Shown: positions 1 to 9,911, counted from the stretch's first letter. The stretch is 26,515 nucleotides of DNA from Gnomoniopsis sp. IMI 355080 (GCA_027946555.1 JAPEVC010000344.1:1-26515); one strand, 5' to 3'. The notes: generated by a model from the letters alone, not told the origin. Made by a program: numbers and translations.

Positions 1-51
1 CCCCCCAAAATACTTTTGGACCAGGCCTACCTACTAACGACAAAATCTTAG

Positions 52-1703
52 CTTGATCGGTCAAACTTGGCTAATGCATATGTCTCTGGTATGAAAGAGG
101 AGTTAAATTTCATCGGCAACCAATACAATGAAATCAACACATGCTTCACCGTTGGATATGTCATCGGACAGATCCCTTCGAATCTTTCGCTGCACTATGT
201 CAAACCACGCATCTTCTTCCCCTTCATGATGTGTATCTGGGCCGGTCTCACAATGGTCACGGCGTCGGCCCAGAAGCCCGAGTCCATAATGGCTATTCGC
301 TTTTTCCAAGGTATCACAGAAGCCAGTACATTTGTCGGCACGCATTATATCCTCGGAGCCTGGTATACTGAGCGCGAACTTGGCAAGCGCAGCGGCATAT
401 TCACCGCGTCTGGTCTAGCAGGCACACTGTAAGAGATTAATCTTGCAATCAATGATTTCCAATGCTAACCTGTCAATTTAAGCATTGGTGGCTTCATTCA
501 GACTGGTATTCATGGTAAGTTTCAGGTCTCCCGCGAAGTCCACACTTCGTTCCAGATATTTTTCACAAACCCTCGCTCAGAGCTTATTCTGCAGAAAATG
601 CTGATGTTTATTGCCAGAAAGCATGGATGGTCTACGTGGACTCAGCGGTTGGCGATGGCTATTCATCATTGATGGTATAATCACCTTGCCTGTAGCATTG
701 TACGGTTACCTGTTCTTTCCGGATACCCCAGAGACCACCACCGCCTTTTACTTCACCGAGAGTGAAAAGAACCTGGCGGTGTCTCGGGTTCCCGCAGTCC
801 ACGATCGCAGCCCATTGACATGGGCTTTCGCAAAGAAAGTCCTTACCTCATGGTACTGGTGGGGTTTTGTGATCCTATGGATCATCGCCGGAGAGACCGA
901 ATCATTCAGCAGCAACTCTCTTCTGGCCTTGTACATGAAAAGCCACCCGACCATCTCATATTCAGTCGCACAACTGAACAACTATCCCACGGGAGTTCCC
1001 GCTGTCGGTGTGGTATCGACACTGTTCTGGGCCACCCTGACCGATTTTCTTAATGGCAAGAGGTGGCTGGTTGGCTACTTCATTGCCATCACAGGCATTG
1101 TAACCTCAGCAATGATACTAGCCGCAAGCAGAAACCCTACAAGTCCTCACTCGACAGCCATGACCTTCGGAGCATACTACTGGGCTGGGACAGTGTATGC
1201 TTGTCAAGCAACCTTCTTTGCTTGGTGCAACGACGCGATGCGTTATGAGGAACAGTAAGTACCCCTTTCCTCCCTCTACAAAGTCTCGTTCTGGTGCCAG
1301 ACGGGTTCTCGGGGAACAGCACTCCGGCCCTCCAGGAAGGTATTAACAAGTAGCAATAGTGTCTTCCGTGGCGTTGTTCTAGCGGGAATGAATGTGGGTA
1401 GCAATGCTGTCAACGCCTGGTGGAGTATACTCTTCTATGGGGCATCAATGGCCCCTTGGTTCAATGTAAGAAGACTGATTACCGCCCGAAGTATCGTGAT
1501 TCAGAGCCCTTATTGACATACTTGAACAGCACGGAATGTGGGCAATGATTGCTTGTTCTATTGCTCTGGCAATCTGGTGCGCGGCACTTTCCTGGTTCCA
1601 TCACAGAGATGACGTGAGAAGGGGCTTGGAAGGAGTTAATCAGGGTGGGATGGGCAGCCAGGACATCGCGGAGGCTCATTTTGAGCCAAACAAAGTTGTA
1701 TAG
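52..1703 (+). CDS. MFS permease, allantoate/pantothenate (Dal5/Liz1/Fen2-like) family, 5'-partial
   Basis: Proton-coupled plasma-membrane importer of the anion:cation symporter branch of the major facilitator superfamily, which takes up small carboxylates, amides or vitamins. Exons read as 52-428, 483-514, 618-1254, 1360-1465 and 1530-1703, giving 441 visible residues. The window opens inside an intron: a branch point ctactaacg at 31-39 and acceptor ttag at 48-51 precede the exon. The first residues, LDRSNLANAYVSGMKEEL, are the family signature at the end of TM1. Other family marks are YVIGQIPSN, RFFQGITEA, SGWRWLFIIDG, LFFPDTPE and the C-terminal FNHGMWAMIACSI, which resembles Fen2/Liz1 pantothenate transporters. 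The protein ends after a short hydrophilic tail. The N-terminus and TM1 lie upstream of the window. The gene converges on the amidase, with 341 bp between stop codons. Family call is secure; the substrate is not. Confidence 0.9.
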
Positions 1704-2044
1704 AATAGCGCTCATTGAGATATCGATCAGCAAGGATACGAATTGACTGCGCTGAGAAGGGGAACATGCTGCAGGGGCCAGCTGACGGGTGGGTGTCGCC
1801 GCAGAAACTGATCACAGAGAGTAGCAAATCAATGTAATCTTGTAATCATCCAGTATGCCGTGTACGAGCCTAGTCACTACATACAGAATGACGAGGTAAA
1901 TGGGCATGCTTTCACTGATGTTGTAATTGAGAAGGACCGTGATTGCTGGCTTGAGTCTGGGGCGCCAGTATCCGCAATGGTCGACGTGTAGTTCGTATGT
2001 ATTGATCCAATTTCTTGTTGATTTTCCATATTGCACTATAGCAT
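1704..2044. other. Intergenic region between convergent genes
   Basis: This is the shared 3' flank of the permease and the amidase. Short open frames occur on both strands, but none shows protein-like composition, a splice context or a recognisable motif. It presumably holds both polyadenylation regions; I see no convincing discrete signal. Confidence 0.6.
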
Positions 2045-3913
2045 CTACAAAATGGACAAGACCTGCTTTGTCATACCTAAGACTTTCTCTTCTTCAAGTC
2101 TCCGAGCCACAAGCTGGAGGCTGATTGGCATCTTGTCCACAACGGCGGCATCATCTACAAACGTTTGTTAGCGTCGTTTCCGACTCTCTTTGAAATGTGT
2201 AACTTTGCTTACACTCGTCGTGAATTTCCTTGCAGGTCACACTCAGTGGTTGGTATCCGTCTTGCAGGACATCGGCCTCCTTATCCACAACGATGCCGGT
2301 AGGAAACGAGACACAGGAATAGTCCAAGACGTTGAATACGCCCGTATAACCGACTGCGTGATTGTGAGCATATGATATCGAGATAGAAACGAAGCTGTAT
2401 AAAAGACTTACCATGCTTGAATTGGCCGTTTTTAACGCCACTGAACGGTGTTGTAGGGCACAAGATTGCATCGATTCCAGCCTCATTCCACCTATCCAGG
2501 TATCGTTTCTGAAATTCGGTCCGTTCCATGTGTATTTGCCACATGTCATAAGTGCCCAGCTCCTTGGCGGCTCCGTATGCCTCCATTTCCTCCCTTAGAG
2601 GCTCTCCGGAGCGGTCAAGCTCTTTTTTGATGGACAAGCCGCCGTCCGCAACAAACATCCGGCCTAGGAGACTCACACCTTGGGCCTGATCTTTGGGGTC
2701 CCAATTGAGAATACTGTGTCCAGCAAGCCTCAACTTCTCCACGACTGTCTTCAATGCGCGTGACACGGGCGGAGTAGGCTCGACCATGCCATCATTCCAC
2801 ATAACTGCAATCTTGAGCTTGGTCGGCACCTCCACGTTTCGCCATGGCAGAGGTACCATCCTCGGATCGTGTAACCAAGGCTGGGCATCGACAATGGTCC
2901 TGGCTTCCAATTCAATATCGTCAATCGTTCTTGCGAGGGGCCCGTTGACACTTTGAACAGCTTCCTGACCGCTCATTCCACTGCGACACTTGAGCGTCGG
3001 AAAGCGCCCAAAGCTTGGACGCAGGGTGAATATGCCAGTGCAAGCAGCCGGAATTCTGAGACTACCTCCAATGTCGGTCCCAATACCGAGGACAGAGCCC
3101 TTAAGAGTGATAAGAGCAGATTCACCTCCGCTACTTCCACCGGACGTCAACAATCTGTTTCGCGGGTTGACGGTTCGACCAAAAGTGTTGTTAACACTCT
3201 CAGCAATCATCATGGCGGTTGGCACATTGGCTATGGTTTCTGTTAGTTCAGGTATTCTCATCGTATGCGTCCCGCTCGCAATACGAATGTTAGAAGCACG
3301 AAATGGTCCCTTACTTTTCACATAAAACACTGCTCCTGCCTCCTCCAATAGAGTTGCCAGCGTGGAGTCATAGGCAGCCGGATCATCGACATGGCTGATG
3401 AAGCCGACCGTCGCGTCAAGACCCTTGAGGTTGAAGTTATCCTTCAGACTCACAGGCAGGCCATGCAGAGGGCCTACCGTTTTGCCAGTGCGGACAAAAT
3501 ATTCGTCTCGTGCCTTGGCCGTCTCCAGAGCACGTGTAAAGCAAGTCTCTGAAAGACAATTGGTCTGCATCACGAGTCAGTAAAGCAGCCTTGGGGAAGG
3601 TAGGGAATGCTGATGGCCATACAAGAGCATGGGCGGCTGCCGCGCGCTTGCAGAACGCTTTGGTCACGTCCACCGAGGTGAATGTACCGGAGGCAAGCTT
3701 TGAGACCAGCTCCGTGGCCGTGAGATCAGTAATGGCAAGTTCCTCTGCGGTGAACCATCCCGAGCTCTCTGGCCAAGTTGTCACATCGTTCTGAGAATCT
3801 GGCGGTAGTAGATCGGCCGGGACAACCCATTCCTTAGGTATCGAGGCTTGAAGTGCTGCCCTCTTCCTTGCTCCTATCTGCTCCCAAGTTTCTGCCGGTA
3901 CAGAGGCACTCAT
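2045..3913 (-). CDS. Amidase-signature family hydrolase (acetamidase/FAAH-like)
   Basis: Hydrolyses carboxamides to acid plus ammonia, or fatty-acid amides, in the cytosol. Exons on the minus strand are 3913-3623, 3564-3315, 3230-2412, 2353-2213 and 2154-2045, giving 536 aa, a normal length for fungal amidases. The Ser-cisSer-Lys triad is complete: Lys138 in VSLKD, Ser213 in GGSSGGE and Ser237 in GTDIGGSLRIP. The spacings (75 and 24 residues) match mammalian FAAH (K142, S217, S241). ATG 3913 is preferred over an upstream in-frame ATG at 4063, because MSAS..W..IGARKRAALQASIP is the usual fungal start. The second intron (3231-3314, 84 nt) is a multiple of three and has no stop, so naive translation would insert 28 false residues before TNVPTAMM. 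Three of the four introns are exactly 58 nt. The last exon gives MPISLQLVARRLEEEKVLGM, typical of the family. An AGATAAG site upstream suggests nitrogen (AreA) control. Substrate unknown. Confidence 0.92.
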
Positions 3914-4228
3914 GGCCGCGGGTCTCGGTCTTTGGGCGGGCAGTAACGGCGGACGAGTTTCTCGGAATTTCGCACGGACTAAGTCTTTCTCAGAGGCTCT
4001 CAGGTCAGAGTAAGAGGGAACGATGACGCAGGTGTCAGAAGATGTGGAAGATGAATATCGCAAAGCCCATTAAAATCCACAGTAGTTGAGATTATAAACT
4101 GACCCGAGCAGGTGGCGCCGGCTGATGTACAAGCTATATGCGCCGGCCTAGGCTAGAAGCCCTCAGCCGATCACGGCAGTATGGAAACGCCCGGTCTTTG
4201 CCGCCCGGATGCTAAAATCCAGCGGGCA

Positions 4229-4235
4229 AGATAAG
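4229..4235 (+). promoter_or_regulatory. GATA-factor site (HGATAR, AreA/Nit2 type)
   Basis: AGATAAG lies 316 bp upstream of the amidase start and fits the HGATAR consensus used by fungal nitrogen regulators. A second weaker match, AGATAG, is at 4631-4636. Single GATA sites are common by chance, so this is suggestive only. Confidence 0.4.
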
Positions 4236-4287
4236 ACCGAAAGGTGATTACCCACATTCTTTTAAGAGGGGCCCAGCGGCTGATGGC

Positions 4288-4295
4288 TATAAATA
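4288..4295 (+). promoter_or_regulatory. TATA-box-like element, plus strand
   Basis: TATAAATA stands 27 bp before an ATG at 4315 that opens a 36-codon frame ending at 4425. It is too far (about 580 bp) from the polyphosphatase start to be its usual TATA box unless that mRNA has a long leader. It may drive an unannotated short transcript, or be chance. Confidence 0.35.
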
Positions 4296-4872
4296 TGGGA
4301 CACAGTTCCTACTCATGAATGCAAGTGCAGCCAAGAATGTGTCGACACGGCGAAAAAGCTGGCGCTTTTTGGGTTGCGCGTGTAGGGGACATTATGTGAA
4401 CCTAGGTGTACGTCGAGTTCTCTGATCTGCTTTGGTGCTGTATGCGTAATTCTTTCAAGACTCATACCATATTACAATCTTCATTTACATACTTCATCAT
4501 CTCAGACAAATAAATATGGACAAGAGCTTCAACGAGAGTCCATGACCTGGAATCCAAATATCAATATCCTAAACTTAAACAGGCATTATCATGCGTAGGT
4601 GACAGATGTCAGCGCAGGGCTCTGGGCCTGAGATAGACCTTCTTCAGAAGCGCGCGTGTGCGTCGGTACTGAGCTCTGAGCTAAATCCCCACGTCAGCCT
4701 TCTTGGCGCACGTTGGCATGGAGCGAGTCAAGCAAGTAGCTCGGCAACGTTCAGAGCTCTAAGCTCTTACATTTCCAAGACACACAACGTCATCTCATCT
4801 GGACGATGATTCTTTGTCTTCTTCAACTAACATCATCTCACGCCTCCAGCTTCATTTGACTGTCAAGAAGCC

Positions 4873-6375
4873 ATGGAAATTTCAATTGCCAAGCTGTTAT
4901 TGATGCTCCTTGCGTCTAATGTGGGTGCTACACGTCTGCCACGCCCAGAGCAGGGCCAAGTAGTGCTGAGCAAGCCGAACAAAGGGGTTGGGCACTTCAG
5001 CGAGTGGAGTCGAGAAACGAAGAAAGAGTTTCTCATCGACTGGCAAGCGGGCAGGGAGTCAGAATGGACAATCGTGCAAGGAAATGAGGCCGGGGATCTC
5101 GACAGTATGGCGGCTGCTCTAACATGGTCGTACGGAACCTCTCAGCCCTTCACTGATCCTGGCTCCATGTTGTACTCATTTTCCTTGAATCAGGTATCAC
5201 CTCTCGCACTCCACCGCAAACACCTCAAATCCGCTCAAAGCGATAGCCTTACTGCAGACGCCTTCGATCGCACTGGATCTCCGCCCAGAGAACAAGCTAG
5301 CCTTGGATAATTCATTGATGACCTCGGGGCACGAGGACCTCCTCAAGCTCGACGAACTTCCCGAGGACCCCGAAACACTCAGCAGCAAGCTGCGTGGGAT
5401 CGTTTTGGTCGATCACGGTGAGCCACTGAGAAAATGGCGCGGTGCCAAGGTCCTCAGCATTTTCGATCACCATGTTGATCCCGGAACTGCTCCTGACGCT
5501 GAGCCCCGCATATTCGAAAAGACGGCGAGCTGCACCACGATCGTCGCCAGACAGATGCTGGATGAGCTCGAGAAACTACCAGAGGAGTATCATATGCCGC
5601 ATGAGCTTCTGGAACTGATACTATCGGCCATCGCCATCGACTCCGGTGGTCTCCAGGATGACAACACCCAGGAAGCCGACATTGAAGTATCGAAGCGTAT
5701 ATTTGCGCGCAGCAATTGGGCAAAAAAGAAGCTCAAGAAAGTTATGGAAAACTTGGACGATGATTTGAGTAAGGCCAAAAAGAAACTCGATGACCTAAAT
5801 CTCCGTGACCTGTTGCGTAGAGATTGGAAAGGTGATCTTGTTGATACTCCCTCACCACGCACGCCAACAGTCAGCCTAGGATTGGCGTCCATTCCCTTCT
5901 CAATGGAGGAGCAGATCAAGAAAACGGATTTCCAGGAGCTCTTCAACTGGTTCGCCATCGAGGCCGCCTGGACTGCTGAAGTGGGCGTGGATATTTCAAT
6001 AGTCCTCAGCAAGATTAAAGTCAAAGAGAATGGAAAGAAGAAGAAATATCGGCAGTAAGTATCTTCTAGCGCCATGGCCTCCGGTCTCTAACATCCAGGA
6101 AAACACACGCCGAGCTCTGAGTTGCGCTGACATGATCTACCAGAATTACTCTCGTAGTCCGCGATGATGTGCGAATTGACCAAAGACAGGCGGACTCATT
6201 GTTTCAGACTGTGAAGAAGGCAATTGAAGAAAGCGATGTGTTAGACTTGGTCCCCTGGAACAGGAACCATGAGCTCTCGCCTAGACAGATTGTGTGGACG
6301 GATCGATCTGCTGCAAGTAGAAAGGTTGTCAGGCCGATAGTGGAAGCAGCGGTGAGAGACTGGGACGAGGTCTAA
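4873..6375 (+). CDS. DHH-family exopolyphosphatase (PPX1-like) with N-terminal signal-like segment
   Basis: Releases terminal phosphate from inorganic polyphosphate. Exons are 4873-5129, 5194-6054 and 6144-6375, giving 449 aa. The first intron is chosen so that the frame joins LTWS to YHLSHST and then KAIALLQTP..ALDLRPEN, which is conserved in the family; reading on without splicing gives a truncated protein. DHH motifs are all present: GNEAGDLDS (70-78), LVDH (157-160), FDHH (176-179), TASCTT (196-201) and AIDS (233-236). A DHHA2 C-terminal domain follows, with FQELFNWFAIEAAWTAEVGVD. Residues 5-20 form a hydrophobic stretch (IAKLLLMLLASNVGAT) ending in a plausible signal-peptidase site, unlike cytosolic yeast PPX1. 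That suggests a secreted, vacuolar or ER product. The start is a strong agccATGG. Lysine-rich helices lie around residues 255-290. Enzyme class is firm; location is inferred. Confidence 0.9.
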
Positions 6376-6918
6376 TTGACGGCGAGCCGCTTCTGAGCAG
6401 GTGTTCCCATGATACATAGACAAGAACTCTTCGGCGTTTGTAGCGACAAAAATAGACGAGCGGGTAGATTTGGTCCTTCTTATCACGGCTATAGGCTCTT
6501 GAGCCTTCCCCAAATAAGTCTCGATGCCGAACCTCTCGCGGTGTGATTGTACATAATGCCATGACGGCGTGTGTACAGGCAATGCTCTTCCGGGAGGTAG
6601 GTATTAGTGCTGCTACTCACCTCTGCTAGAAGAGCAGTGTGTCGATCATTGGCCAACCATTCAGGGTGATAAACAGTGCGGCGAAGGTTCGCTGGACTCG
6701 GTGGATCAGTCACCCTGTTTATAGCAATCATGGTACATAAGTATGTGAGATGTGGGTAAATGCTGGAAACATTACTTTCTTGACTCATGTAATATGGTTC
6801 GAGGTTACGGTGGCTGAGCCTCTTTCAAAGTATGTATCGATAGCAATTTGAAAGCAATTCACAGTGTATTGATTAGGTTTTCCTATGACATGATTACAAA
6901 CTTGAGCTGGCCGGCTTT
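6376..6918. other. Intergenic region between two convergent genes
   Basis: A 543-bp stretch between the ends of the polyphosphatase and the minus-strand membrane-protein gene. Several 60-110 codon frames are open on the minus strand (for example 6241-6582), overlapping the polyphosphatase end, but they have no recognisable motif. I see nothing else. Confidence 0.5.
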
Positions 6919-8120
6919 TCATGCTGGAAGCTCGTGAGTGCTTTGTCTTCTTACCACCAAAGGAGGTGGCACCGCTATAAGTTCCTCTCCTGGCGACTCT
7001 CTGATCAAAATTGACCCGAGGGTGGAATCTGATGGCGACAGCGGTGTCTTGAGAGAATCATAGGTACCTCTCGACAGCCGGGACACAGAGTTGCTAAGAT
7101 CGTGCGACAGATGGCCCGCGTGGCTCATTTTCGTGTCCAACCTGGGGGGCCGTATGGAGTGGCTGTCCAATAGTGGTGGGAATGAAGCTGCGCGGGCGCC
7201 CGTCCATGCGTTAGAGTGGTCCATTGACTGCATTTGGGCAGGACTTTGGACAATATCTTCCGACGCCGGGCTGGAAGCAGGATGTTCGTCCAGTGCGTTG
7301 CCAGGCGGGTTAGTGAACGACCTAGGTCCGTCGTGGTCGTCGAAGGGTCGCTTTCGTCTGCAGTACCACACTAGAGATAAGGTATCATATAAGCCATTCG
7401 AAGTAGGGTCACAAGGCTATGAAAACAGGACTGTAATGTGTTGCAATGTGATCAAGTCTGGAAATCGGAACTTTTGTCTTGATGTGGAAGACTGGAAGTC
7501 CTGATGCCCGGTATAAGCCCCACTCGGCAGCTCAACGGATGACGATTCGCAGAAGGAAGAAGCAGCTGAAATTAGGAGAATAGGTTTTCGTACTTAGAGA
7601 GGAAATAATGAAGAGTATGAACACGAGTCCACCAGCAACCGAGCCTATGGCTACGCCCGCTGCTCCACCTGGCGTCTGAACACCTGATGGGTTGCTTTGG
7701 TTTGATGCAACCGGTTCGGAGGAGCTTGTAGTTATAGGTGTTGCTATTGTCACGATATCAGTCCTTAGCTGACTGAACAAATACCAGGAAAGATGAAACA
7801 ATCTCATTGAAGAGAGATGCGTGGAATGGGTAGGACAGTGTCTCACGTATTTGCGTGGATGCTGATTGGGCTGAAGAAGACGTTGAGGTCTGGGAGGAAG
7901 GCGTACTGGAGCCTGCTGGTATTGGGGACACCGTAACGGGCAATACGATATTCGAACAGGCCGTCCCTTCGCCAACATTGACACATTTATTTGTCGGTGG
8001 ACAACAGTTCCCATCGCCGCAGTCCACCGGTACAAGGGCCGGGCATGAACCCCCACGCTTGGAGTGAGGAGGCGAGAAACCGCTTGTTGGGTTGGGCGAC
8101 ATATTTGTGTAGTTTTCATC
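6919..8120 (-). CDS. Single-pass membrane protein with six-cysteine ectodomain (sensor-like), 5' end unresolved
   Basis: Not recognised as a named family. Its layout is that of fungal cell-surface sensor-like proteins. Minus-strand exons are about 8120-7847, 7743-7594 and 7370-6919. From the first visible ATG (8102) this gives 285 aa. Order of parts: a small ectodomain with cysteines at 20, 28, 33, 34, 40 and 49 (core CGDGNCCPPTNKC), a Ser/Thr-rich stalk (65-106), a TM helix (about 113-139, GVAIGSVAGGLVFILFIISSL), a basic stop-transfer RRKR, then a Pro/Ser-rich cytoplasmic tail. The frames join only with introns 7744-7846 (103 nt) and 7371-7593 (223 nt); the latter completes the TM as SSLMWYCRRKR. 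No signal peptide precedes the cysteines from ATG 8102. The frame is open back to an acceptor cctag at 8121-8125, so an upstream exon probably exists. Function unknown. Confidence 0.65.
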
Positions 8121-9286
8121 CTAGGTTGAGACACGAGGTGGACGTGAAAAGGAAGGTTAGTGCCTCATTCATATGTAGGTATTTAAATGAACCTGCTGGA
8201 CCACTACAGAAACTATCAACGTCACCTCAATCTCGATTGTTTGGGCAGTAGCAGAGGGAATATTGACCAGGATTCGTGTTGTTGATCAAAAGTATGATAC
8301 TGTAGGATTGGGAGAAAGGCGTTCCGACGATACTGAGTCGAAAGTAGTCACATAATCAACGTTAACCTTCTTACGAACCGGGTATTGTGTTCAACCCCTC
8401 CGGTCTCCACACAAAGATACAACCCAGGTAGGTATTTCTTTGAGATAGTCGTTCACCCTCAGGGTAGTAATGAGAAAAGATCTATATCGCACATGGGATG
8501 ATTGAAATCTGGAACACTTGTTCCGTGGGCTACATCTCTTTGGTATGTTTGTGATTGCCGATGTACATGCTATATTGGCATGTGGTATTTCCAGAATTTT
8601 TGATCTACACATGCATACCTAGGTAGACGGTGCAGATGGCCAATCACAACGCTAGTCTAATATGAACGACACATGCTACGAGCATGTTCGAGCATATTCT
8701 CGGATAGTTCTGGGAGAGGCAAAGTCTTGCGGAAACAGCTAGAATTCGTAGAATCCAAATCCAGTTCATCTTGTCGTCGTTCGTCACCGGAAACAAGGCA
8801 GTCTCGAACGGTACCAGCATATGATAGGATTGCATCTAAGTCACGACCAAACTTGAATATGATTTTCGTTGCACAACCAAAGTGAATCCTAGGGTCACGC
8901 TTACCGAATAACATTGTAAGTATACTCAAACAGAGAAGTCGGGGGGCGGGCTGAATCAGATGGTCTGCCGCTAAAACCAAGCGCTCTTGGTGACTTAGTT
9001 CTTGCAATATAGCTGATGAACGATGTGTAATCTAGGAGCTTGGCGCAGTCACAAGGGATGGACAAGAGTTTTTTTTGGTGTCATGTAGACTATATCCAAG
9101 TGCAACCTCTCAGGCTGCTGAGTATCTGCAGCCGAGGCAACACGCAAGAAGAGCTCGGGCTCTGCGGAAAAAATGTCGTCGAGTTCTCCGTTGCTCCCTC
9201 GGTCGCATCGTGCTAGGGGGAGACAGAGCAGCAATTCGCTTTCTTCTTGTGCTGCCTGCCTCAATCAGGTAATCTGTTTATCGACT

Positions 9287-9305
9287 GACCTTATAAAATA
9301 AGGTC
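9287..9305. repeat. Short perfect inverted repeat (8 bp arms, AAA spacer)
   Basis: GACCTTAT and its exact reverse complement ATAAGGTC flank a 3-nt AAA spacer. This could be a dimeric protein-binding site or a small hairpin. No second copy was seen in the window, so there is no support for a transposon end. Confidence 0.5.
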
Positions 9306-9902
9306 TGACGTTTGTTCCAAAAAGGGGCACGGGGGCGTACGTTATCCATGGAATTCAGTGGGACGGCACGACCGAGAGCCTCGGCATCCTTATGCCGTGG
9401 TGGCATGGCGGCATGGGTACTGTTGCATCAGCCCTGTCACCAATAGAGACATGGTAAGGTCGACCACGCTGATGCAAGTCCTTCCCTGGCGGCTTTCTCC
9501 GTTCCATCGGAGTCGGAGGTCAAGATAGCCACCGTACTCCGTGTGCAACGCTCGCGCTATCACTCGGCGCCGGGCCACAAAATTCGCCAACGCGCGCGTG
9601 CTGGCATGTAACCTGGTCAGGTACGCTTCGCGCCTCCATCGTGCCAGCGCGCTCCGGGTGGGCGCCGCGCGGAAGACCTCGGCGAGCTGCTTGGCATGCA
9701 CGATTCGGTCGTGTAACTACCCACAGTTTTATCTACGGTCCCGTACAACCTTAATCATGCCGAGGATCCGGTGGAGCCCGCTACTCCTGTGCGGCCAATG
9801 GCGCTGCGGCTGTTGAACAATCTGCTGCCCCAAAGGACGGATTCGTAACATGGTGGCGCCTGTTCGTCCCAGCGAGCATGAGCATCGAATTTTACAACGT
9901 GC

Positions 9903-9911
9903 TATATATAA
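9903..9911 (+). promoter_or_regulatory. TATA box, probable P450 core promoter
   Basis: TATATATAA lies 201 bp upstream of the P450 start codon, with no gene between them, a normal distance if the leader is 100-170 nt. Confidence 0.5.

Larger units (their letters stand above)
3914..4872. other. Divergent promoter region between amidase and polyphosphatase
   Basis: About 960 bp with no convincing gene. It contains GATA-type sites (4229-4235 and AGATAG at 4631-4636), a direct repeat of GCGCCGGC (4115-4122 and 4140-4147, 25-bp pitch) and a plus-strand TATA box at 4288-4295. A 36-codon ORF lies at 4315-4425. A perfect 7-bp hairpin (AAAAAGC/GCTTTTT, 4-nt loop) occupies 4353-4370. CACGTC (4690-4695) and CACGTT (4709-4714) lie upstream of the polyphosphatase. 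Confidence 0.6.

Noticed and set aside
3914..4063. 50-residue N-terminal extension of the amidase from ATG 4063
   Set aside because: It lacks family similarity, whereas ATG 3913 gives the usual amidase N-terminus and total length.
6241..6582. 113-codon minus-strand frame overlapping the end of the polyphosphatase
   Set aside because: Its first part has some protein-like sequence, but it overlaps a well-supported exon and has no motif or splice context.
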